In this document: positions 39,984 through 48,944 of the stretch, one piece after another
Layout of the letters: each line of letters starts with the position of its first letter
Numbering within the stretch: the first letter of the stretch is position 1
Origin: JAXMAO01 sp046350375
Lineage (GTDB): Bacteria > Planctomycetota > Phycisphaerae > UBA1845 > UTPLA1
Assembly (NCBI GenBank): GCA_046350375.1
Contig: JAXMAO010000012.1
Coordinates: 1-64,000 of the forward strand
Length of the DNA stretch: 64,000 bases
Direction: 5' to 3'
Program-made: the position numbers and the translations under genes
The notes under the pieces: generated by a model
What the model saw: only the letters and a program-made list of their open reading frames with translations
Told to the model about the DNA's origin: nothing
The model's database searches: none

Positions 39984-42482
39984 CTATGGCGGCGGGCAAG
40001 CCGAATCGGTCAACAGAACGCTGATGAACGGAGCAATGTCGTTGGCGTCCGGTCCCGGTGGCGCGGCGAAGTCTGCACAGTCGCACGCGCCGCCGACCAA
40101 CAGGCACTGCACGAATCGGTAGATGTCGTCGCCGTTGCGGGTGCCGCTGGCGTCCATGTCGCCGAAGCAGGCACAGGTCGGCACGAAGCAGACGATCTTG
40201 TCGACGTTGAAGTCGTCCATCCCGCCTTCGCAGACGGTGCCGGTGCCGCCATCGGTGCAGCGGAAGCGCACGCGAACGTTGGCCGAGAGCGCCTGACCGG
40301 GGAAATAAGTGCTGACGACAAACGAGTTCTGCGTCCAGATGTTGGCCGACGCCGCAAGCGATTCCACGACCGTCCAGCTGCCGCCGTCGTTGTTTGACAC
40401 CGCGACTTCAAAGGTGTCGCCGCTGCCGCCGTAGAACCAGCGATAGTACGAAATGCGCGCGTCGGTGCCGGTCAGGTCGATGGCGGGGGATACCAGATTG
40501 ACTCCGCCGCCGTCGATATCGGCCGCGCCGGCGGCTCCGCCGGGCGCGCCCTGGCCAGTCACGAAGCACATGGTGCCAGGGTTGTCGACGTCGTCCTCGG
40601 GCTGAGCCTGATCGGCGCCGCTGATGGTGCCGATCGGATCGACGCGAACCCAGCCGCCGGACGTGACGGCGGGATCCTGGCTGACGGTCCAGCCGTTGCC
40701 GTCGACCTCGAAGTCTTGAAGCGAGATGGTGTGACCGGTGGCGACGAAGGTGGTGTAGAAGGTGGTCGGAGCCGCGGCCGGGTCGGTAAACGTAGCGCCG
40801 CCGGCCAACTGCACGCTGAGATAGTACTGAATGGTACTGCCGCAGGCGGTGGCCGGGAGGGACGCATCGAACAGTGTCGCATCGACCTGCGACAGCGCGA
40901 CCGGGGTGAAGGCTCCGCCGCTGCTGAGTCGCCAGTAGAGCGTGGCCGTCGACGGATTGAGCGTGCCGTTGACGGGCGTCATGCGGACCTGGAACGGGCC
41001 GGCCTGGTTGGGCGGAACCTCGCTCAGCCGGCCGCTGGGATAGGAATAGCTGACTGAGACCGGCGGATTGTTGATCCAGACTTCCATCGAGTTGCAGCGG
41101 CCCAAGATGACATCGTTCCAGCCGTCGCCGTTGAGATCGAACACGGCGATGTTGTGCGTGCCGGTGAGCATGTTGGTCGGGATAATGGACGGCGACTCTT
41201 CACGCAGGGTGACGTTCGGCGGATTGGCGAGGTTGTGATAGATGTGGGTCCGCCGGCCGCAGCCGAACCCGTCGACGTCGATGTCGGCGATGAGGACGTC
41301 CTTGAAGCCGTCGTTGTTCAGGTCGGCCGCGATGGACTGGCTGCCGAAGCCGTCGTCGCCGCCGGCGGCGAAGGAAAACGTCAAGGCGGTGAAGTTCGGC
41401 GACCCTTGCGGGTTGTTGCCGGTGTTGAGCAGATAGGTGTCGGCGTTGTCGTCGGTGATGATGAGGTCGAGGCGGTTGTCGTTATTCAGGTCGGCGGCCG
41501 AGACGAAGTACGGCGAGTTTGAATAGACGATGTTGTAGTTGTCGAAGAAGCCGACGTTGCCGGGCGGGTTGCGCATCACCGCGACGTGCTGGGGCGGCAC
41601 CAGGGCGGTCTGCTTGACCACGTCCATGATGCCGTCGCCGTTCATGTCGGCGATGATTGAGGCGGCGCCGAAGGTGGTGTAGGTGAAGGCGCGAATGCCG
41701 ACGCCGGCATAGCTGAACTGCGTGCCCATCCGCAGGACGCTCTCATCGACGAAGTAACCCGGGTTGGCTGCGCCCATGTTGATGAGCAGCTTGTTGTCCA
41801 TGTCGTTGGCGGGGTTTTCGGCCGGCGACTGGGCGATTTCGCTGCCGTCGTAGTCGCCGAAGTAGAGATCGGCGTAGCCGTCGCCGGTCACGTCGCCGGC
41901 CGCCACCGAGCAGAAGCGCGGATTGGCGACCGCGCCGGTCACCGACAGCAACTGCGGAATGCGGGCGTTCTCGAAGCGGAACCCCTGCCACACGCCGCTG
42001 CCGGGCGGATTGTCCTTGAGGTTGATGTAGACGCGCGGGTGTCCGATGTGTTTGGGCAGGCCGTCGCTGAGGGTCGTCGCGGTGACGATGTCGAGCCAGC
42101 CGTCGTTGTTGACGTCGACCGCGACCACGTCGCGATCGTTGGTGGGCGTGTTGAAGCCCTGGTCGCCGCCCACGTCCGAGGCGGTCGCGTAAATCGACGT
42201 GCGATCGACCAGCACGCCGTTCTCATTCATGAACAGCACGTTGATCTTGCCGCCTTCCAGCGTGAAGGGGATTTTTCGGACGCAGACCAGGTCGGTATCG
42301 CCGTCGTGGTCGAAGTCGCCCCAGGCGTAGTCCTTTTCCTCGGGGTCGGCCGTGCTCACGCCCGGCAGCGCGTTGACGCGCGTCGCCGTCTGATTCAAGA
42401 ACTGGGCCCACTGCGCGTTTGCAATCGCCGAAAATGAAAGCAGGCAAAGCGCACCGAGAACGAACCGCGGACGTCGTGTCAT
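39984..42482 (-). CDS. Large exported FG-GAP/VCBS repeat protein with dockerin-like end
   Basis: 832 residues. Signal peptide FVLGALCLLSFSAIANA. Residues about 40-470 hold at least seven FG-GAP/VCBS calcium loops (for example DFDHDGDTDLVCV, DVNNDGWLDIVTA, DVTGDGYADLYFG, DLNNDNRLDLIIT, DLNGDGWNDVILG), expected to form a beta-propeller. A beta-sandwich region follows, then a lectin/MAM-like segment (ISLQDFEVDGNGW, SPAIDLTGTDARISYYRWF). The tail has a dockerin-like GDMDASGTRNGDDIYRFVQ. No enzyme motif. Most likely a cell-surface or matrix protein. It is upstream of the di-heme gene on the same strand, with 49 nt between them. Confidence 0.87.
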   Translation of the reverse strand: MTRRPRFVLGALCLLSFSAIANAQWAQFLNQTATRVNALPGVSTADPEEKDYAWGDFDHDGDTDLVCVRKIPFTLEGGKINVLFMNENGVLVDRTSIYATASDVGGDQGFNTPTNDRDVVAVDVNNDGWLDIVTATTLSDGLPKHIGHPRVYINLKDNPPGSGVWQGFRFENARIPQLLSVTGAVANPRFCSVAAGDVTGDGYADLYFGDYDGSEIAQSPAENPANDMDNKLLINMGAANPGYFVDESVLRMGTQFSYAGVGIRAFTYTTFGAASIIADMNGDGIMDVVKQTALVPPQHVAVMRNPPGNVGFFDNYNIVYSNSPYFVSAADLNNDNRLDLIITDDNADTYLLNTGNNPQGSPNFTALTFSFAAGGDDGFGSQSIAADLNNDGFKDVLIADIDVDGFGCGRRTHIYHNLANPPNVTLREESPSIIPTNMLTGTHNIAVFDLNGDGWNDVILGRCNSMEVWINNPPVSVSYSYPSGRLSEVPPNQAGPFQVRMTPVNGTLNPSTATLYWRLSSGGAFTPVALSQVDATLFDASLPATACGSTIQYYLSVQLAGGATFTDPAAAPTTFYTTFVATGHTISLQDFEVDGNGWTVSQDPAVTSGGWVRVDPIGTISGADQAQPEDDVDNPGTMCFVTGQGAPGGAAGAADIDGGGVNLVSPAIDLTGTDARISYYRWFYGGSGDTFEVAVSNNDGGSWTVVESLAASANIWTQNSFVVSTYFPGQALSANVRVRFRCTDGGTGTVCEGGMDDFNVDKIVCFVPTCACFGDMDASGTRNGDDIYRFVQCLLVGGACDCADFAAPPGPDANDIAPFISVLLTDSACPPP

Positions 42483-42584
42483 GACCTAGCTTCCTCGCGT
42501 CATGGACAAATTCGGCCCCGTCTCAAACTGGCTCGATGGTAGCCCTTCATCGTAAGCCACGGCGGGGTCCGCTGCAAGGGCTGA

Positions 42585-43853
42585 CTAGCGCGGCGGGCGC
42601 GGGCCGGTTCGCGGCGTGTACTGCCCCGTGGCTACCGCCAGCCGTCCGAAAAACCGGGCCGCGTCGGTCAGCCCCCGATCCAGCAGCGTCGCGGCCAGCG
42701 TGACGTAGTTTCGCGCGATGCCGAAGTACCAGCGGCCGGTCGTTGCGACCCGCCGCGGGTCCGGAATTGTGCCGTCGCCAAACAGCTGTGCGTCAAGCTT
42801 GAGCTGCGTCGTGGGCGCCGCACCCAGGTAAAGCACCGCCACCGACCCCCGGGCATCAATCAGCAGGCTCGCCGGCAGCGACGCTAACCCGCCATAGTCT
42901 CGAATGTTGTGAACGATGGCGTCGAACGTTGGAATGGCCGTTTCACTGGCGTTCGCCAGCCGGACATGCGCTTGTATCGCTGGGCTGCGAGCCAGAAGTC
43001 GCGCCTGTGATTTGTCGCGATCGGCGGGGCGATCGACGTTCAGGCCGAGCACGTCCAAGCGCGCGCTCGCCAGCGCTTCATTGCCGGAGGCCAGGCCGGC
43101 CAGCTCATCCAGGCAGGGCTGGCACCATCCGGCCCAGAAGCAGACCAGGGTCGCGCGGCCGGGGGCCGCCCCAACTTCTTGCAGCAAGGCGGGCGGCAGC
43201 GGCAACGCACTGCGCAGGACGATGCGCGCAAAGCTCAGCGGCGGATTGTCCAGCGCCGGCCCCGGCGCGGGCTGCGGAAGCTCGGGCGGGGGGTTGCGAA
43301 TCGGGGCGAAGAGCGGCCGCGGATCGTCCTGTTGCAGGAGGTATTCCCGATCGATGTCGAGCCCGGTGAACTGCTGCGTCGTCGGCGAACCCGGCCAGCG
43401 GACCACGACGCGCTCGACGCGCTCGACGTTTCCGAGACCGAAGTGCAGCCGCTTGCTGGACTGCGACAGGTAGCCGTCGCCGGCCGTCAGCTCGCGCGTG
43501 ATCGTCCGCCCGCCGGCGGTCACCTCGACCCGCGCACCGATGGCGTCGCGATTCGCATGGCGGCCCGTCAGGCGGAACGCGATGTAGCGCGACATGGGCG
43601 CCATGGCCAGGGAGATCGGCCGGCGCGTGTCGTTCCGCAGGAAGCGAAGCTGCGGCCCGGTGCGGCACTTTAGCCAGACATCCTGGTCGCCGTCGCCGTC
43701 CCAGTCGGTGACGGCCAGCGCCCGGCCGTCGTCGGCAAAATCGAAGCCCGAGACGGCGGAGATGTCGGCGAACTGCGCCCCGTCGAGGTTGAGATAGCAG
43801 CACTTCCGCTCGCGGCCGCTCCACGAATAGCCGGCCAGCATGAGGCGCGTCAT
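42585..43853 (-). CDS. UnbV/ASPIC plus thioredoxin-like C-terminal part of the CRTAC1-type protein
   Basis: 422 residues from the ATG at 43853, but the same frame is open back to the TGA at 43980-43982, 42 codons further. It is therefore the C-terminal part of the gene at 43980-45800. After a DWDGDGDQDVWLK calcium loop comes an ASPIC/UnbV domain (HANRDAIGARVEVTAGG, GYLSQSSKRLHFGLG, VVVRWPGS). A redoxin/TlpA-like domain follows, with a WCQPC active site in VCFWAGWCQPCLDEL and LPASLLIDARG. No ribosome site is seen before the ATG at 43853, which argues against an independent gene. See the candidate SECIS entry. Confidence 0.78.
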   Translation of the reverse strand: MTRLMLAGYSWSGRERKCCYLNLDGAQFADISAVSGFDFADDGRALAVTDWDGDGDQDVWLKCRTGPQLRFLRNDTRRPISLAMAPMSRYIAFRLTGRHANRDAIGARVEVTAGGRTITRELTAGDGYLSQSSKRLHFGLGNVERVERVVVRWPGSPTTQQFTGLDIDREYLLQQDDPRPLFAPIRNPPPELPQPAPGPALDNPPLSFARIVLRSALPLPPALLQEVGAAPGRATLVCFWAGWCQPCLDELAGLASGNEALASARLDVLGLNVDRPADRDKSQARLLARSPAIQAHVRLANASETAIPTFDAIVHNIRDYGGLASLPASLLIDARGSVAVLYLGAAPTTQLKLDAQLFGDGTIPDPRRVATTGRWYFGIARNYVTLAATLLDRGLTDAARFFGRLAVATGQYTPRTGPRPPR

Positions 43854-43946
43854 CTGTGCCCAGCCGGTGACGTACGGTTGGGCTGTCGGGGCCGAGGTGG
43901 CCGGGCCGGTCGTCGCCGGGGCCGACGCGACTGGAAGCGCGGAAGA

Positions 43947-43982
43947 CTGTTGCGACGCGACGCGCCGCCAGAAGAAACTTCA
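43947..43982 (-). promoter_or_regulatory. In-frame TGA with candidate bacterial SECIS hairpin
   Basis: The TGA at 43982-43980 interrupts an otherwise open frame. Starting 9 nt after it, the RNA can form 3 bp (C-U-G with C-A-G), a 2-nt AA bulge, then 7 bp (GCGGCGC with GCGUCGC, one G-U pair) closing a GUC loop. The first loop base is a G, 19 nt after the UGA. Published bSECIS rules ask for a stem-loop right after UGA with a G at the start of a small apical loop about 16-37 nt away; this fits. GC-rich DNA makes hairpins by chance, so structure alone is not proof. Confidence 0.5.
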
Positions 43983-45800
43983 GAGATCGTCCTTGTAGGC
44001 GTTCGTCAGGAAGCCGTTGGGGACGAGCAGGTCGAGCAGCCCGTCGTTGTTGAGATCGACGAATTTCGATCCCCACGACCAGCGCCCCAGTCGCACGCCG
44101 GCGGCATTCGTGGCATCGACAAACCGGCCGTCGGCGCCGCTGACGAAAAGCGTGTTGCCCTGGGCCAGGCGCTGCGCGCCGCGGCGGACATCGGCCGGGC
44201 TCTGCTGGTGGAATCGCGGCTGATAGGAGATTCGCCGGCCGGCGCTCGAATACATGTTGCTGACATAGAGATCGAGCCGGCCGTCGTTGTTCACGTCGCC
44301 CCAGCAGACGCCCATGCCGGCGGCCTGGTCCTCGACGCCCAGCTCGGCGGCGACGTCGGTGAAGTGGCCGCCGTCGTTGCGATAGAGGTTGTTGCGGCCG
44401 AAGTCGTTGGAGACGTACAGATCGGGGTCGCCGTCGTTGTCGAAGTCGGCCCAGCCGGCGGCGGTGCTGAAGCGGTTGTTGTTCACGTTCAGCCCGACGG
44501 CGGCGGTCACATCATGAAAGCCGGCCGGCCCGTCGTTTCGCAGCAGCACGTTGGCCGGACCGTTCGTGGCATCCTGAAACGGCACCGGCACGCTGACGCC
44601 GTACATCACCTTCACATAGCGGCAGGCGTACAGGTCGAGGTCGCCGTCGCCGTCGTAGTCGGCGGCTGCGAGCGAGTAGAACGGCGCCGGGTCGGGGTCG
44701 CGATAGGCTGCGACCGGCTTGAAATTCCCGCGCCCGTCGTTGGCCTGGAACAGGATCGTCGGGCCGATGGCGCAGACGAGGTCCTGGTCGCCGTCGTTGT
44801 CGAAGTCGATCAGCAGCACGCCCTTGGTGTCGTCGAGCCAGTCGACCCCCGCGGCGTGGGCCGTGTCGCGGACGCTGCCGTTCGGCTGCTGAACAAGCAG
44901 CAGATTGGGCAGGCCCGTTCCCTGGGCGACGTACAGGTCGTCCAGTCCGTCGCCGTTCACATCGCCGACCGCGATGCCGTTGTGCCCCATGAAGTTGATC
45001 TCGCCGACGGCATCGATCCGGCCATACCAGTAGTCGCAGCCGAGCGACAGTTGCGACAGTGCGGCGGGGGCGTCGGCGAACAGGGCGCGGGTTGCCTCGG
45101 CGAACAAGGCGGGGCCGAAAATCTGTTCCGCGGACTCGACCTCGATGGCGCGAATCCGCGGCGCGGCGCGCGGGGCCGGCCGCAGCCAGTGGACAAGCCA
45201 GTGGGCGTTCTGCTGCGAGTGGAGCGCGTTGCCGCCGGAATAGGCGTGAAAGACGACGTGCGTTGTGAAGTGCGTCTCGTCCTGCGGCTCGACGCCGACC
45301 GTCTTGAACTCGAAGCGGGGCACGGAGCCGCGCGGGTAGCCCGTCATCAGATCGCGAAACGCCGCCGCGGGTGGCTGGCTCGGCGCGGTGGTGGCCGCAT
45401 GCGATTCGCCAAAGCTCGATCGCCGGATGGTCAGTGCGCCGAGGTGGAAGCCCATCGGACCGGCGTTGCACAAGTCCGGCAGCCGTGCGTCGGGCGTGAA
45501 GTAGGTTGCGACGGAGTCAAACGGCTGCGAGCCCTTGTACGCGGCGGCGACGGCGTCTCCGAGCGCTGCGAGTTGGTTTGATGAGTCGTCCGAGTCGATC
45601 TCGCTCTGCCAGTCGTCGGCCGCAGGCTTGACGAACCGCTCGAAGGCCGAGAAATCGTCGCCCGGGCGCGTGGTCGACAACGGGACGACCTGTCCGCCGG
45701 CCGATGCGATGCAGAGCAGCAGCGCGAGCGTCGCGCCGGATGCGCCCCGCCGGCTTGCAGACTGAATGTGGCTCCGCGCCGTCGTCATGCGCCGGATCAT
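43980..45800 (-). CDS. FG-GAP repeat protein (CRTAC1 type), N-terminal part up to in-frame TGA
   Basis: 606 residues before the TGA. A signal peptide (ATLALLLCIASAGG) is followed by an alpha-helical region with DSDDSSNQLAALGDA, then a propeller with FG-GAP loops from about 270: GDVNGDGLDDLYVAQG, DFDNDGDQDLVC, DYDGDGDLDLYACR, DFDNDGDPDLYVSNDFG, DVNNDGRLDLYVSNMYS and DLNNDGLLDLLVPNG. It ends KDDL then TGA, and the frame then continues with SFFWRRV. CRTAC1 proteins go straight into such a segment and then the UnbV domain, so the stop cuts a single protein (about 1070 codons in all). The ATG at 45800 or 45788 is possible. Confidence 0.85.
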   Translation of the reverse strand: MIRRMTTARSHIQSASRRGASGATLALLLCIASAGGQVVPLSTTRPGDDFSAFERFVKPAADDWQSEIDSDDSSNQLAALGDAVAAAYKGSQPFDSVATYFTPDARLPDLCNAGPMGFHLGALTIRRSSFGESHAATTAPSQPPAAAFRDLMTGYPRGSVPRFEFKTVGVEPQDETHFTTHVVFHAYSGGNALHSQQNAHWLVHWLRPAPRAAPRIRAIEVESAEQIFGPALFAEATRALFADAPAALSQLSLGCDYWYGRIDAVGEINFMGHNGIAVGDVNGDGLDDLYVAQGTGLPNLLLVQQPNGSVRDTAHAAGVDWLDDTKGVLLIDFDNDGDQDLVCAIGPTILFQANDGRGNFKPVAAYRDPDPAPFYSLAAADYDGDGDLDLYACRYVKVMYGVSVPVPFQDATNGPANVLLRNDGPAGFHDVTAAVGLNVNNNRFSTAAGWADFDNDGDPDLYVSNDFGRNNLYRNDGGHFTDVAAELGVEDQAAGMGVCWGDVNNDGRLDLYVSNMYSSAGRRISYQPRFHQQSPADVRRGAQRLAQGNTLFVSGADGRFVDATNAAGVRLGRWSWGSKFVDLNNDGLLDLLVPNGFLTNAYKDDL

Positions 45801-45818
45801 AACCGGGCGCGGCGCACG

Positions 45819-45857
45819 AAAAAGACGCGTGGCCGACTCCGGAGAATCGACCACGCG
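45819..45857 (-). terminator. Rho-independent terminator of the metalloprotease gene
   Basis: On the minus strand an 11-bp stem with one G-U pair (45826-45836 with 45847-45857) and a 10-nt loop is followed by CTTTTTC. It sits 20 nt after the stop of the metalloprotease gene and just before the CRTAC1-type gene. Confidence 0.75.
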
Positions 45858-45876
45858 CCCGCACACGAGGGAGCGA

Positions 45877-48771
45877 TCAGACTGAACGTTGCCGTCGCCG
45901 CCGGCGGCGTCTTGCCATGCCGACGAGCGAAAGTGCGGTGACCGCCGACGCCGGCGTCGCGCCGCCGCCGCAGGGAATGCTCCAACTGCGGCCCTCGCAG
46001 GCGTCGCCGACGCCGTTGTGATTGAGATCCGCCTGGGCTGGATTGACAAACGTGGGGCAGTTGTCGCACGCGTCGGGAACTCCATCGGAATCGGCATCGT
46101 CGGCGGTCGGACCGGCCTCGCAATCCAGCACCTGGAAGTAGCGCTGCTTGCGATCCGTGTTAACGCCGTCGGTCGCGATGATCTGGTACTCGTACCACCC
46201 CGGAGTCAGGTCGCGCGTCGGAATCGCGACCGACTTGGGCACGATCACGCCCGCCGAGACCTCCTGTTCCAGTCCGTGCACCACGACCTGCCACCCGCTG
46301 TTGCCGTTGCCGCGGACGAACAGCGAGTAGGTCACGTCGCGGCTGTCTGAATCGGCCGCGTCGAAATAGACGTTCAGCGGCTGGCCGCGGGCCACCGACT
46401 GCTCATCCACGGGCCGGCTGATGCGAATGCTCGGCGCAGCGGCCGTGACGGCACGCTCGGCCAGCTTGGTGTTTGTGATCTGGTTCCAGAGCTGAATCAG
46501 ATCGGTGCGGCCATCGGGCACGGGCACCTTCAGCGAGAAGAAGGCGAACGGCATGATTTGCCGGGCGTCGGCCGTTTGTGGAATCAGCGGCAGCGGGATT
46601 TCGGAGATGACCCGTTCGACGCGATGCGGGTCATACTCGGACAGTGCTCCCTCCAGCCGGACGAAACGCAGCGAATAGGTGCTCTCTTTCAGCCGGTTAG
46701 CGTCTGGGACGATGTCGGCCACGCCGGTGCCGATGCGATAGAAGGGCGAGAATTGGGCGCGGTTGTCGAAGGTCACCACGCCCGACACCAGCATCAGCTC
46801 CGGGTCGATCGACTCGGTGAACTTGTCGAGCAGCTGCTCGTAGTCGGCCAGGTCAATCCACTGTACGCCGGTCGGCACGGCGCCGGCGCGGCGGTTCATG
46901 GAGCCATTGCCCATCAGGCAGTGCGCATCGCAGAGCTCGTTTCCGGGGAGCATGGCGAGCTCGGGCGGCTCGACGCCCTGGGCGACCCAGAACCCGTGGG
47001 CCGGCAGACCGAGCGCGCGATCGGGGTCGTCGAGCTTGTATTCGTCAAAGCCGCCGAGCGCGCCGCACAGCAGGATTGCCGGGTTGGCGTAGCCGGTCCC
47101 GTTGAAGATTTCCGGCAGCGAAACGTTGCAGAAGATGTTCTTGAGGTCTTCGTCCACGCTCAGTCCGAAGGTGTGCCCGAGTTCGTGCGCGGCGAGCGTC
47201 GCGCCATCGATGTCATCTTCGAAGGGCGGCGGCGGCATGATCGACTGTCCGTCGGGCTCGAAGATAACCGCCCGCGGCGCAAACTCGCCCAGCGACAGGC
47301 CGATGGTGTCCGCCCACAGGTCATACGAGTAACGATTGAAGAACCCCGTCGGCAGCACGCCCATCAGCCGGTCGTTGCCGGCGATTCCGGCGATGATGTT
47401 CATCTCGTACACCATGATGAACGGCTGGATGGCGTCGGCTGGCAAGCCCGTCAGGCCGGCAACTGCGTGCAGGACGTCGAGCACGGCGGTGGCGGGGGGG
47501 AGGATGTCAAAGCTCGCCGTGTCGGAAGTGAGATTGTCGGGCGCGATCGGGTAGGTGGCGGAGATGAAGCCGTGCCCGAGCCGCTGCGTCAGCTTGAATC
47601 GGTCATGCGGAACAAAGAAGCCGATGTCGAGCGCCGTCCCGGCGCGACCCCACATCAGTTCGAGCGGGCGCGTGCGGAAGCACTTGCGCCGCAGCGTCGT
47701 GGTGTTGTTCAGCCGGCGGCAGTCGAGCGCCGGCAGACCGCTCTCGAGCGCGCGCGAGGGATCGACGGTCACGGTCACCTCGACCACGCTCGGCGGCGGG
47801 AGGAAGTTCAGCGGGTTGATCTCCGGCGGGTCCTTTCCGCTGAAACGGAGCGGATTGTCGGCAAAGAGGTATTCGCGCTGCACGGCGTGACCGCCGACGC
47901 GGACCATGCGCGTCTCGTCGCGTATCACGCGGCCGTCTTCGGTTGCCACCACGCGCACCGGCAGATCCTCGGGCGTCGAGAAATTGTTCGCGACGCGGAC
48001 CATGACGACGGTCGGCTTGTCGGCAATCAGGCGCGAGGCATCGTGGACGACCTGCACCAGGTCGGCGTTGACCAGCGCCACGTCGTCGGTCGTCGGCGGA
48101 CGCCCTTCGTCGAGTCCGACGCGCAGCCGGATTCGGGCCCGCCCGGCATCGCCGTTGCCCTCGGCCACAATCACGTCCTGCGCGCCCTGCTCGGGAACGT
48201 CGCCGCTGACGCGCATCGAGCAAAGATTGAAGACCAGGTTGAGCCGCGTCCGGCCGGACGCGGGGCTGATGTCGGCCTCGTTGTCGGCGCCGGTGCCGAG
48301 CTGGTCATCCTCGCGGATGTGAACCTGGATGCTGACCGAGTTGCCGCTGACGTCCTGCGCGAAGGTGCCTTCGGCGCCGCCGCGCTTGTCCCAGAAGGCG
48401 TCGTTTCGCCCCTCCTTGATCGGAAGATTGAACCGGTGCCCGTCGATGGTGACGTCGCCGAAGAAGTCGGCGTCGTTCGAGACGCCCAGGATCGTCGGAT
48501 CGAACCTCTGCAACGCCCGGACCTCGAGCACCTGGACGACCACCGTTCGCGGCGTCGGCATGGAGGTCGCGGTGACCTGTCCGGGACACGGGGCAAAGCC
48601 GGCCGGTTGAGCCTGGACAGCGATCGCCCCCAGCGCCGTCAGCGCGCCGACAACGTGGGCCGCGCGGCGTACCAGCCCGGTGCGTCGCCGTGACCGGTCG
48701 CGGCCGACGCGCACGTGCGCGGCGCCCGATGGCGATTCGGTGCAGTGGTTCCGGTTCGACGAGATGTTCAT
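45877..48771 (-). CDS. Large exported zincin metalloprotease with TSP3 repeat and C-terminal sorting-like tail
   Basis: 964 residues. The ATG at 48771 follows AAGGAG at 5 nt. A long basic N-region and GALTALGAIAVQAQ form the signal peptide. The body is beta-rich. A zinc site AAHELGHTFGLSVDED (HExxHxxGxxxD) lies at about residue 530. A C-terminal Ig-like region carries ISRPVDEQSVARG, then a thrombospondin type 3 loop (DADSDGVPDACDNCP and DLNHNGVGDAC). The very end is CGGGATPAS, a hydrophobic stretch and seven Arg in a row. This tripartite tail resembles MYXO-CTERM-type sorting signals. The substrate is unknown. Confidence 0.87.
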   Translation of the reverse strand: MNISSNRNHCTESPSGAAHVRVGRDRSRRRTGLVRRAAHVVGALTALGAIAVQAQPAGFAPCPGQVTATSMPTPRTVVVQVLEVRALQRFDPTILGVSNDADFFGDVTIDGHRFNLPIKEGRNDAFWDKRGGAEGTFAQDVSGNSVSIQVHIREDDQLGTGADNEADISPASGRTRLNLVFNLCSMRVSGDVPEQGAQDVIVAEGNGDAGRARIRLRVGLDEGRPPTTDDVALVNADLVQVVHDASRLIADKPTVVMVRVANNFSTPEDLPVRVVATEDGRVIRDETRMVRVGGHAVQREYLFADNPLRFSGKDPPEINPLNFLPPPSVVEVTVTVDPSRALESGLPALDCRRLNNTTTLRRKCFRTRPLELMWGRAGTALDIGFFVPHDRFKLTQRLGHGFISATYPIAPDNLTSDTASFDILPPATAVLDVLHAVAGLTGLPADAIQPFIMVYEMNIIAGIAGNDRLMGVLPTGFFNRYSYDLWADTIGLSLGEFAPRAVIFEPDGQSIMPPPPFEDDIDGATLAAHELGHTFGLSVDEDLKNIFCNVSLPEIFNGTGYANPAILLCGALGGFDEYKLDDPDRALGLPAHGFWVAQGVEPPELAMLPGNELCDAHCLMGNGSMNRRAGAVPTGVQWIDLADYEQLLDKFTESIDPELMLVSGVVTFDNRAQFSPFYRIGTGVADIVPDANRLKESTYSLRFVRLEGALSEYDPHRVERVISEIPLPLIPQTADARQIMPFAFFSLKVPVPDGRTDLIQLWNQITNTKLAERAVTAAAPSIRISRPVDEQSVARGQPLNVYFDAADSDSRDVTYSLFVRGNGNSGWQVVVHGLEQEVSAGVIVPKSVAIPTRDLTPGWYEYQIIATDGVNTDRKQRYFQVLDCEAGPTADDADSDGVPDACDNCPTFVNPAQADLNHNGVGDACEGRSWSIPCGGGATPASAVTALSLVGMARRRRRRRQRSV

Positions 48772-48944
48772 GGTCGCTCCTTGCGCTGTGGCCGGCCGGG
48801 TGCGTACCGATCGGCCTCACCAACGTGTGCCAGGAGCAAGGCGAGCGATGAGCCGCCCACTCACGCGCTTGAGCGCGACCCGCGGGGAACGCTAAGCTAA
48901 CTGTATTGCGAAGAGCGGGTTGCGCTGCCGAGGAGAGCACGCGC

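Noticed and set aside
43853..43979. Independent start for the UnbV-thioredoxin part at 43853
   Set aside because: No ribosome site, and coding-like sequence (SFFWRRV onward) fills the gap back to the TGA. A separate gene would cut the propeller-UnbV architecture.
46558..48693. Plus-strand frame of 711 codons opposite the metalloprotease
   Set aside because: The metalloprotease has a clear start site, zinc motif and terminator. The opposite frame has biased composition only.
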